Of a stretch of 64,000 nt of DNA, positions 55,069-64,000 are shown piece after piece; within the stretch, counting starts at the first letter, position 1; the number at the start of each line of letters is the position of its first letter. Source of the DNA: Curvularia sp. ZM96 (lineage: Eukaryota; Ascomycota; Dothideomycetes; Pleosporales; Pleosporaceae); contig JAJGBQ010000003.1 of NCBI GenBank assembly GCA_022457065.1, forward strand, positions 1,364,001 to 1,428,000, given 5' to 3'. Made by a program: the position numbers and the translations under genes. Below the pieces are notes generated by a model that was given only the letters and a program-made list of their open reading frames with translations, was not told the origin of the DNA and searched no databases.

Positions 55069-56725
55069 CTACTTAAACACAACCTTAATCTCCTTCGCCG
55101 GCTGCAGCACAATATCCGCATGCAGCCCCGGCTCCACACCACCCATATGATTCTCGACTGTTTGAAACCGCTGAAACATGCGAACAAGCGTATACGCCAT
55201 TTCGGTAAGCGCAAACTGCTGTCCGATGCAGATTCTCGGTCCGCCGTTAAAGGGCACATAGGTCCAGCTCTTGGGGGTCCACGAGTCCCAGCGTTCCGGG
55301 GCGAAGGCGGATACGGGTGGGAAGGAAGGGGAAGGGGGCGGGTAGAGGTCTTCGCGGCGCTGTAGGATCAGCGTCGAGTAGCCGATTGGTGTGCCGGCGA
55401 GGATGCCGATGGGTTGGTTGCCGTCGGGGCCGCCGCCGGTGGGGAGCGTGGTGTCTTTGAGCGCGAGGCGCACGTTGTATGGTACGACGGGGTAGAGGCG
55501 GAGGGTCTCGTTGAGGATGTGTTGGAGGTACCGCATATTTTTCAAGTCTTCGTATGTGGGTTGGCGCTCTAGTCCGACCGTGTTGATGATTTCCTGGCGG
55601 AGTTTGGCCGTAATGCTGGGGTCCATGGAGAGGTGGTAGATTGCCCAGGTTAGGGTGCAGGCGGTGGTGTCGCGCCCGGCGAGAAGGATACTGACGAGTT
55701 GGTCGCGGAGGGTTTCGCGGTCGCGGGTGTAGCCTGCGATGGCGTGCAGGAAGGTGTAGCCTTCGTCGTGGTTGGTCTTCTTTTCTAGTTCCTCTGGGGG
55801 CAGAGCGAGGGCTTGGTCGATGAAAGTGGATACAAAGCTATTGATGACTTTCATCGATTCATAGAAGCCCATGCGTTTGCGGGGAACGACCCAGTTGAAG
55901 GGGCTGCAAGGACGTTAGAAATGGGATTTTGGGGATGAGATAGCAACACTTTACTCACCCGACTCGGCTGACAATACTCTGTACACGCTGGGCATTGTAG
56001 AATGCATGGGCAAACTCGGTCTTGGGTTCATCTAAGCTGCCAACACTCTGACCGAACAAGAAGTGGGTGGCTGCATCCAGGGTATACCTAAACATCAAGT
56101 CCAGTGTGTCGACTTCTTGGCCCTGGTCCACCTTGGAAAGGAGAATCTGGATGTGCTGCTCGAAAATGTCAATGTCGCTAAGGCGGTCCTTTACAAACTG
56201 TGGGCGGATGAGTTGCCGTGAGTTGTGCCATATCTGACCATCGGTGGTGAAGATGCCTGTTGAAGTTGGTCAGCTTTTAGGTGATATCGTTGAGAGAAGC
56301 CCGTGTTCCACACAGCATCACATACCGTTGCCCAAAAATGGATACCAATCCTTCCTGAATTGCTCTCCCTTGCCGTAGTCCTTGAACTGCGTGGCCAAGA
56401 TAGCTTTGATGTTCTCAGGGTCCGCTGTGAAGATAACGCGAGTGCCTACGCCAGCCTCGACAGTGTAGTGTCCTGGCAAACAGTACTTCTTGAACATGGA
56501 CAGCCACATGTCGTACGTCTTGTCTTCCAACGCAGTCACGACTGCGTTGTAGGCTATATCAATGCCATATGGGAGATAGTGCTTTCGGACAGGTGCACGA
56601 GCACCCAACTTGCGGATTCGCGCATTAACATAGAGCGTGAAGGCGATATTGTAACCAAAGAAGAGAATAACAAGGGCACCAATAAGGTGAGGTGTGGACA
56701 GATGCGATATGTCGAGTTGAGCCAT
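55069..56725 (-). CDS. cytochrome P450, CYP52-like
   Basis: Exons 56725-56326, 56256-55959 and 55903-55069 (introns 69 and 55 nt) give 510 aa. An N-terminal anchor (LIGALVILFFGYNIAF) is followed by RKLGARAPVRKHYLPYGIDI. The I-helix is LLAGRDTTACTLTW, the ExxR motif ETLRLYP, the PERF-type motif APERWDSW, and the heme loop FNGGPRICIGQQFALTE with Cys near residue 458. The GRDTTA form and overall pattern fit the CYP52 clan, whose members hydroxylate alkanes and fatty acids at the ER; the precise family and substrate cannot be set without comparison. First in-frame ATG at 56725 was chosen. It is divergent from the GH20 gene with a 1.2-kb gap, and no partner biosynthetic genes are near. Confidence 0.9.
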
Positions 56726-57901
56726 GGTGGGCAGTATCCCGAGGGTTACTGCAGAGCTCCAGACGATGTAGGCAGCGATATGTACCAAGCAGCGTTCACA
56801 TGCCGCAGGGCAAAGACGACACAGTGGACGTCGGCCAAGCAGACTCTAGTTCTCTGTAAGGGAAAAGTACCGAGATTTTACACGCCCAGCAGCATATCTA
56901 TAGCGCCTTGCTGGCGCGGGGTTTGCGCCGCTTAGAAGTACTGGCCATGGCTTCTTTTTTCCACGTCGCATGCCATTACGACGGCACATGCTTCAATCTT
57001 GTACCTCGGGTATGGCATGCAAGAGCAATCTCGCTGCCATGCTTGCCTCGCTATGATGAACCAAACTGGACACCAAACTGGGCGGCTCGGTACCGTGTGA
57101 CCGTGCATCTTCGTATTGTAGCACCCTGGCAAGCTGGAAAGCGGGGAAGGACGATCGGGAGTGCTTGCCAGGGTGGAGACGAAGGCATGGCTTCGGACGA
57201 ATCGCGTTGCATCAGCGTGTGTACGAATCAGATATATGATGACTGAGCCATAGACTGGAACAGTGTCGTTGGCTGCCTAAAATGTGTTCAGTTCGTGAGC
57301 TTTCGCACAATATTGGTGTTGAACCTTATCGTGCAGATCACACGACAGAATAGCCGTTTTACCGCGGCCTCTGGCTTCCTGGCTTGGATCTGCCGTCAGG
57401 AACTGCAGAACGAGCCGCCAGGATGCTAGAATAGTGTACAGCCGTAGTCGTGGCAGATGGCAAACCTCGATGTTTTATCTGTGTATAGCTGGAGACGGTC
57501 GCGGCTGTGGCTGAAGCTGACAATGGCTGAAGCCCTGCACGTCATGCGCCTCCACCCAAGAACCACCAGACCCCACCACGGTACGTCGTGGCTGAAGCTT
57601 TGGTCAGAGTTAGTACATCCTACATCTCGCCAGCTAACTAGTCAACAACAGTCACTCGAGGTTACATATAGTAGTCAATGCAGTGGAACACCACTGCGTG
57701 CTATTACAAGGAAGCCCATCGCGGACCGGATAAAGCGGAGCTTGTTCTAGGGGTTGAATCGGACCTACATCATTTTGCACCAGTCTTCGTTCCTAAAGCA
57801 GTTAACTTTTCAATTATATGTCTCAACAACCTTTGAACAGGAGCTGTACAAATCGTTCCATTTTCTTTCCTCTGAGTTCGTTTCTTCTCTCTTTGTGCTA
57901 C
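56726..57901. other. divergent upstream region P450 / GH20
   Basis: 1.18 kb between starts. No gene or clear operator; a TAACTTTTCAATTATATG stretch precedes the GH20 start region. Confidence 0.45.
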
Positions 57902-59862
57902 ATGATGAAGCTCCTAACAATATGTTCTCTCTTTTCGTCTTTGGTCACTGCAATATGGCCGCTGCCTGCATCATATGAGCATGGAGATGCTGTTCTATTT
58001 ATCAAAAAGGATACCCCATTCTATTGGTACAAGGCTGGCGCAAGAAATGTAGGCTCGTTGATGGATCAATCTCCCTTCCTCTTTGTCTCCAATTCTGACA
58101 CCGGAGCCCATTCACAGGAAAGCGGAGCACTGGAGTTATACAAAAGCTACTCGGAGTCGTCTATTAGCGATCAGAACGACAATGGGACGCGCGACGGTAT
58201 TTCTGGCAATGATATAGTCGACTTTGCGATCAAGTCCAGCTGGAAAACGCTCTTCCACCAAAACCTCTACCCATGGAAATTCCGTCCTCGACAATGGAAC
58301 GAGCCGTCACCCGGGAGTTCACATGTGTCTCGCGTCGACGTCAAGTTACTTGGAGCCGATCCACAAGATGTCGGGAAACCACTTGCTGGCGAAGTCGACG
58401 AATCCTATAGCCTGACCTTAACAGAAGATGGGATAGCTACTGTCAGTGCAAATACCAGCGTTGGCATAGCACGCGGCCTGACAACATTTACGCAACTATT
58501 CTACGCGCATTCGAACAAAGAAGATGTGTATACGCCTCTTGCTCCAGTCACCATTTTCGATGCACCGAAATTCCAACACCGGGGCATCAATCTCGACGTC
58601 TCACGGAACTTCTTCCCGGTGGGTGATGTCAAACGCCAAATCGACGCATGCGCATACAACAAAATGAACCGCTTCCACCTACACGTAACAGATTCCCAAT
58701 CCTGGCCACTGGAGATTTCCTCCATGCCCGAACTATCCGCCAAGGGGGCCTACCGCCCTGAGCTCGTATACACAGCAGCCGATTTCAAAGACCTACAAAG
58801 CCACGCTGCGATCCAAGGAGTCGAGATGATCACCGAGATAGATATGCCAGGCCACACATCCAGCATCGCATACAGTTTTCCCGAGCTAATCGCTGCATTC
58901 AACATCCAACCAGACTGGGACACCTACGCCGCCGAACCTCCTTCTGGTACCTTGAAGCTCAACTCCACCGCTGTCCGCAGTTTCCTCGAGAAACTCTTCG
59001 ACGACCTGCTTCCACGCGTGCGTCCGTACTCGTCTTACTTTCACACGGGCGGCGACGAGGTAAATAAAAACGCCTACACACTCGACGACACGGTAAAGAG
59101 CAACCAATTCGCAGTCTTGCAACCCCTCATGCAAGCCTTTGTCGACCGCAACCACGACCAAGTCCGCGCCATGGGCCTCGTTCCCATCGTCTGGGAAGAA
59201 ATGCTACTAGATTGGAATCTGACGCTAGGCTCCGACGTCATTGTCCAGTCCTGGCTGAGTGACGAATCGGTGGCCAAGATAGCAGCCAAGGGCCATAAGG
59301 TCTTAGTTGGGAATTATAATTTTTGGGTATGTTGGCTTTCTTCTCTTCAACACGAGCGGGTCCTGATCCCTATACACATCCCCTTTTTTTAACTAATTAA
59401 GATATCATAAACTCTTCTAACACAACCCAGTACCTCGACTGTGGTCAAGGCGCCTGGCTCAACTACGACCCTTCCATCAGCGCAGACTCCTGGCCCTACC
59501 AAGACTACTGCGCCCCCTTCCACAACTGGCGCGCCATTTACTCTCTTGATCCACTCGCCGGTGTACCCCAAGCATCGCAGCATCTCGTCCTCGGCGGCGA
59601 GGCTCACATGTGGGCCGAGCAGACCGACGGCGCCAATGTCGATCAGATGGTCTGGCCGCGCGCTGCTGCTGCCGCGGAGATTCTGTGGAGCGGCGCAAAG
59701 GACGCACAGGGTAGGAATCGCAGTCAGATTGAAGCCGCGCCTAGGTTGAGCGAGATGAGGGAGAGACTGGTGGCGAGGGGAGTGGGCGCCAGTGCGATTC
59801 AGATGCCGTATTGTACCATGGATGGGGTCGTGTGTCAGTTGGGTTATGAGGGGAGAGACTAA
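57902..59862 (+). CDS. secreted beta-N-acetylhexosaminidase (GH20)
   Basis: Exons 57902-59326 and 59431-59862 (104-nt intron, phase 0) give 618 aa. A further ATG at 57818 is in frame, but the Met at 57902/57905 gives a clean signal peptide (MKLLTICSLFSSLVTA). The GH20 N-terminal domain is followed by the barrel: TTFTQLFYAHS, HRGINLDVSRNFFPVGDVKR, MNRFHLHVTDSQSWPLE, ITEIDMPGHTSS and the catalytic HTGGDEVN with Asp385-Glu386. The substrate-assisted mechanism is expected. After the intron: CGQGAWLNYD, FHNWRAIYSLDPLAG, LGGEAHMWAEQTDG and WPRAAAAAEILWSG. It removes terminal GlcNAc from chitooligomers or glycans outside the cell or in the vacuole. Confidence 0.94.
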
Positions 59863-60109
59863 GAGGAGAGTTCAAAAGAGAGAGAAAGGGTGGTTTTAAG
59901 TGGATGTAAAAGCAATATACGGTAATGTGAGGAAGCATATATATATTCGGGTTTAATATGTAGCGACGAAAGAGCAGACGTAGTATTTCGTTCATCAAAT
60001 CCATTCTCATGGCAAAGAAGGAGGCCCCCAATCCTACACCACTATGGTTCATCTGCCCAACGCCAAAGCGCCGTTGTTCCCTTTTGTCTCCGCAATACTG
60101 CACATCACT

Positions 60110-61678
60110 TTAAAACTCCATTGCATCACCCGTCTCTTCCCTCTCCCTCTTAACCACCGACTTCTCTTCTCCCAACAAACCGGCAACAAACCGTCTAAAG
60201 TAATCTACATACGGCTTTAAGCTCGTCTTTTCCCAGTCATCAATCTTTTTATCTGTTTCATCGCCCTCCCACTCGTCAATTTCTTGTAGTAATTGTGTGA
60301 CGGTGGGTACGTTCAGGGGATCAAAATCCTCCACTTTCCGTGTGTCAATCGGCACACACACTCTTCCTGTGCCAGGATGCACAACAAAGGGACTCTTCAG
60401 CAAATGGTTCAGTTTCTTCGAGACCTCAGCGTCGAGACGGGGGTATGTGTACTCCAGGATGATATCCTGCTTAGCTTCGCGGAGCTCTCTTGGCGTCTTT
60501 GAAAGGGAGCCGGACTCGGCAAGTGTATTGATATCAGACCATTTGGAAGCGCTAGGGCGCGAGGGCGCTGAACTCCATTTCTTCTGCAAGGCGGCTTTGA
60601 GGGTGGGGTCGGGGAGAAGGTTGAGGAGATGAGCTGCTTTCTCGTCGCTGGCCCAAGGATCCTGTTCTGCTAAGATGGAAGTCTGGAAATGCTCTTTTAA
60701 GATATCCAGACTGCGCTCCAGATGTGGGTGGAGAGGCCGCCGAGCATGAACCTTTTTGCCGCCCTGGTCGCCTCCCTTGAGCAGCTCGAGATAGCTGGCT
60801 ACTGAGCGGCGTTTCTGGTCGTCCATTTCTCGTGCGCGCTTATCACAGACCCAAGCGTGAGCACCACGACGACCAGAGTACACCCAGAGTATGTGTTTAA
60901 ACCCAAAGTCTTCTCGTAGGGCGACATCGATGGTCTTGATGGCCATGGTTATAAAGCCCCAGCACTTGAGACAAATGCTCGCACCTGTGCAACATGTTCG
61001 AATATCGTCGTAGTCCGTCATATCAATATCGAAAACCAGCTCCTTCATGATTGGACGAAAGGCGCTGGCCTTCCTCAATGACTTTCGCTCCCTCGGATTT
61101 GTGCTGTACATGGGTCCGATCTCAAAACGGGATGGCAGCATGCTTATGCACTGCTTCCGCAGCAAATCGCTGGTTGCAAAGGACTGGTAGCGTAGGTATG
61201 CATCATTCGGTAGCGTGAAAGCAAACTCGCGATGCATAAAGTCGTTCTGCGGGGTGGGTGAATGATTCAGCCATTGGAAGAGGTGGCGGAAGGGAAAAAG
61301 GCGCTGGTAGAAGGCACGCATCACATCGGGATCGGAGAAGGACGACTTGGACGTAATCTTGCTGTGCAAGTGTCAGTCGATGAGCATCAAAATGGGCGGG
61401 GGCGGGGTGGCATACATTGGGGCAGGCTGTGATGCGTCTTCTTGGGAGGTGGGTGCTGGTACGCTCGAAGGGAATTCTGGGTCTGAATCTTCATCGTCGA
61501 AAAGTTCTTCAAGCTTTACTTTGCTCGTCTCTGCTGTGGCTGCTGGCGGTACGTCTTCCATGGCGACATCTTGCGTCTCTGGCTCTAGCTTGACGTCTTC
61601 AGCCTGTGAGGTCGCTTGTGATGTTTCTTGTGCAGGCGTAGATTCTGGAGAGACAGAGTGAGGCATTGTGGATGTCAT
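60110..61678 (-). CDS. PRI1: DNA primase small (catalytic) subunit
   Basis: Exons 61678-61416 and 61361-60110 (54-nt intron) give 504 aa. The first about 88 residues are an acidic disordered extension not seen in yeast Pri1. The catalytic core starts at FSDPDVMRAFYQRLFPFRHL, then FIDIDM-type motif VFDIDMTDYDD with Asp199 and Asp201 as metal ligands, CCTGASICLKCW (zinc-binding knuckle), WVYSGRRGAHAWVCD and the His-containing part of the nucleotide pocket, then KLNHLLKSPFVVHPGTGRVC near the end. It synthesises RNA primers for Pol alpha at the fork. It is divergent, 205 bp from a DUF1917 gene, through a CGCG-rich promoter. Confidence 0.95.
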
Positions 61679-61883
61679 TGATTGGTTTGGTCTGGCAAGT
61701 GAAGGCCTCGTAGTGAGTGTTGAAAGGGTCGTCGCGGTGAACGCGTAGAACGCGCGCGCGTTTGGGTTGCAGGGGTACCCCTGCGCTTCCTTCTCATTAC
61801 TTCCCCATTCGGTCAACCATACATTAATTCAGTCTCACTGTTATATCACTACTCCACCACAACTCAACTGCAGAACAAGAAAT
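61679..61883. promoter_or_regulatory. short bidirectional promoter with MCB-like box (PRI1 / DUF1917)
   Basis: ACGCGT at 61741-61746 and CGCGCGCGCG at 61751-61760 lie midway between two divergent starts, close to the primase gene. ACGCGT is the MBF target of S-phase genes in yeasts. Confidence 0.5.
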
Positions 61884-63051
61884 ATGGGATCAGAAAACGA
61901 ATGCGATGCCAATTTTCATGGTATGTCGATTACACTAATGCCGTCGCTTGTACTGACCGTCAGTTGGCATTGAGGAAGAGCAAGAGCGACAGAAACAGCC
62001 CTGTGAAGAGTCAGATGCGAATGAATCTCGACGCGCTCGCTCCACGAGTACCGACTCTGTTGCTCTGGCTATAAGGTTCAAGACTCCGACAAAGCCAGGT
62101 ATTCACCGCAAGGACTCGGGACAGGAGCAGCCTACAACACCAGCCAAGCGCAAGCGAGAGCCATCGCCGGAGCCATCGCCGAAACTTGAATTGTTCAATC
62201 CACGAGAAGAGGATTTCAATGCATGGCAACTGGGTGAGTCTGCTGACGATTTTGTCCAACGCCTCCAGCCATCTACTGCATCCATCTCCACATGTACTGG
62301 CATCTGGGCCGAGAATCCTCACCGCGATCCGCGCAACAAGTTGCCATGCCCGCGTGTAGACTACTTCAGGATCTGCGGAAAGGGTTTGCTCGACCAATCC
62401 CTCAACAACCGCTACCAGATTCGGGAGTCGAGTGCTACGCTACCAAAAGGAAGCTTAGCCAACACACTCATTCAGGAGGGCAAGTCTTTGCAAGAGCGGA
62501 TTGCTAAGCTAGCAAGAGATACATATGTTCGTTCTGGGAAGGTAAGTTAAGGAAGCCCTAAGGCAGTGTTCGTGTTTGTCTTGTATCTAATCTCGTACAG
62601 TGGATGTTGTTTGTCAGGTCGGAGGATGTTGACCGAGTGTGGAAACAAGTCGTGGCTGGTGTCATCGAAAACCAGCTTGGTTGCAGTTGCAAAGTGACAA
62701 CTAGTGACAGGAACGATGAACACCTCAGTAAGTATTCCAGCTTTTTGGGGATTAGAGACGTGTCTGTGCTAAGTGCATTTAGTCTGCGTCTACACCAAAG
62801 ACTTTCAGGATACCAAAGATGTTCTGCGTGTGCTTCACGAGCTAGAAAAGATGGACTTGGTCTCATCCAACAAGAGCATCTACTACAAATCTGATGCCTA
62901 CACCTACCTCAATCTCGGACACGGAAAAGCAGCTAAATACGCACTACCGCCAGCCCTTTATGATTCCCGCTCCATGTTGGCTGCCCAAAAGGTATCCACG
63001 TCCAGTTTCATATCCCAGAAGAAGGAGTCTAAACCTGACGAACATTTGTAG
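61884..63051 (+). CDS. DUF1917/UPF0696 (BLES03-like) protein
   Basis: Exons 61884-61920, 61964-62541, 62601-62727 and 62783-63051 (introns 43, 59 and 55 nt) give 336 aa. After a charged, disordered N-terminus with KRKREPSPEPSP the UPF0696 domain begins near FNAWQLGESADDFV. Its marks are CTGIWAENPHRDPRN, then KWMLFVRSEDVDRVWKQVVA, GCSCKVTTSD, ICVYTKDFQDTKDVLRVLHE and YYKSDAYTYLNLGHG. The human member has an eIF4E-like fold, which suggests cap or nucleotide binding, but function is not established. All splice junctions fall in phase and rebuild the domain. Confidence 0.85.
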
Positions 63052-64000
63052 TTCTGAACGACTGGTGCTGCGGTGAAGATGGAAGCTATCTAGCAGGCCT
63101 ATGTGGGATTTCTGAACGCGATATACTGGTATCAACGCCTCGAGGCGCATCTACTATGGTAAGAAGAGGGTTTCATGAGGCATCTACTGGTTCTTTCAGA
63201 ATAGGTCAGCCGAACTATTTTCTTATCTGTTTGCTCCTTCCATCACACCTGAAGCGCATGTCCTTCATCGACGCCGTTCCGCACGTGGCCTGTAATTCGC
63301 AGGATACGCGTCAACACTGGAGGTTGTGCCGGCGCTAGACTGTAATCACTCTCTTCGAAGCAAGCACCCCGCTCGAGAAGCTCAACAATACAGCCACTCG
63401 AATGTCTGCGCACCATGCTGGAGCCCCATTTCCAAAGCGATCAAGGCAAACGTAAGCAAAACTTAAGTGTACTCCCGGTGCTTCAGCGAAACAGTAAAAA
63501 TCTTTACCGCTGCAAAGCATCTAGCCAATGCAGACCCAGCTTAGCACATCGTGTATGCAGCAATTACCGGCCAGTCCAGCCAGTAGAGAACAGCCGTGGT
63601 TGTTGAATCTCTCCGACCCAAGCGCGCCACTGGGAGACCTCAGAAAGCGTTGAACGTGCAGTTTCCGTTACTCGATAGCTACCTCGAGGACAGGGCTTCG
63701 AACGCCGTAGTTGGCCGCTTGTGCTTCATGACTCTAACCGACCATCACGGCATGTGAGAACCACGGAGGTCGCCGAATTTTCATCCCAACACTCTCTTTG
63801 CGATTTTGTTTCTTTCTTCTATCCGAGAACACGATCTGGGTGCGCCAACGCGGTCTCATTCGTCATGATATCCGAGGCCAAGTAAGAGACAGAATGAGTG
63901 AACTCCGGTTGAAATTCGGGTGAGTTGAGAAATTTCGGTCAGCTCCGGGAGTAGCCAGGCCACACAGATCAGGCTAGGCAGGTGGTTGCGGCGACGAAAG
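63052..64000. other. window end, no gene seen
   Basis: Short frames only. The sequence is of ordinary composition; a gene continuing beyond the window cannot be excluded. Confidence 0.45.

Noticed and set aside
1..64000. A secondary-metabolite cluster formed by the reductase, SDR, Zn2Cys6 factor and P450
   Set aside because: No backbone synthase is present, and the P450 is 50 kb away from the others with housekeeping genes between.

Overview
This is about 64 kb of nuclear DNA from a filamentous ascomycete. The genes are interrupted by short GT-AG introns, mostly 42-106 nt, often with a CTAAC/CTGAC-type branch site. The protein families are typical of Pezizomycotina: a Zn2Cys6 regulator, a CYP52-like P450, MSC2-type zinc transport, VTC4 and NAD-dependent glutamate dehydrogenase. 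The gene styles look like Dothideomycetes (Pleosporales), but this is inference and was not tested. No complete transposon, CRISPR array or virus was seen.

Layout. 0.6-8.5 kb: a medium-chain reductase, a Zn2Cys6 transcription factor, a possible P450 5' remnant, an F-box protein and an SDR. 8.6-12.7 kb: a head-to-head replication pair, a NASP/Hif1 histone chaperone and DNA polymerase epsilon subunit B. 12.9-17.9 kb: a second divergent pair, the MSC2-like zinc transporter and ALG1. 18-22.5 kb: one orphan gene and a 3.3 kb stretch without a convincing gene. 22.5-28.1 kb: a GPI-anchored Cys-rich wall protein, a patatin-like phospholipase with a 405-nt repeat-filled intron, and a small orphan gene. 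29-36 kb: VTC4 polyphosphate polymerase, then GPN3 and SAM synthetase head to head. 36-41.6 kb: a long disordered orphan protein and a Vps62 family protein. 42-47.3 kb: tRNA-Tyr next to a TFIIIC tau55 subunit, a GNAT acetyltransferase and the RFT1 flippase-like protein. 48-54.5 kb: RTG2 followed by NAD-glutamate dehydrogenase. 55-63 kb: a cytochrome P450, a GH20 hexosaminidase, the primase small subunit and a DUF1917/UPF0696 protein.

Functional links. DPB2, PRI1 and the histone chaperone all serve S phase, and their promoters carry CGCG-rich MCB/E2F-like boxes. ALG1 and RFT1 act on the same lipid-linked oligosaccharide at the ER. RTG2 and NAD-GDH both concern glutamate and 2-oxoglutarate balance. 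VTC4 has a Pho4-type E-box upstream. The TFIIIC subunit lies 185 bp from a TFIIIC-dependent tRNA gene. Most of the window is ordinary housekeeping sequence. The best candidates for a second look are the repeat-filled patatin intron, the regulatory motifs, the unresolved VPS62 5' end and the small remnants near 5.0, 23.8 and 43.7 kb. No convincing new multi-gene system was found.
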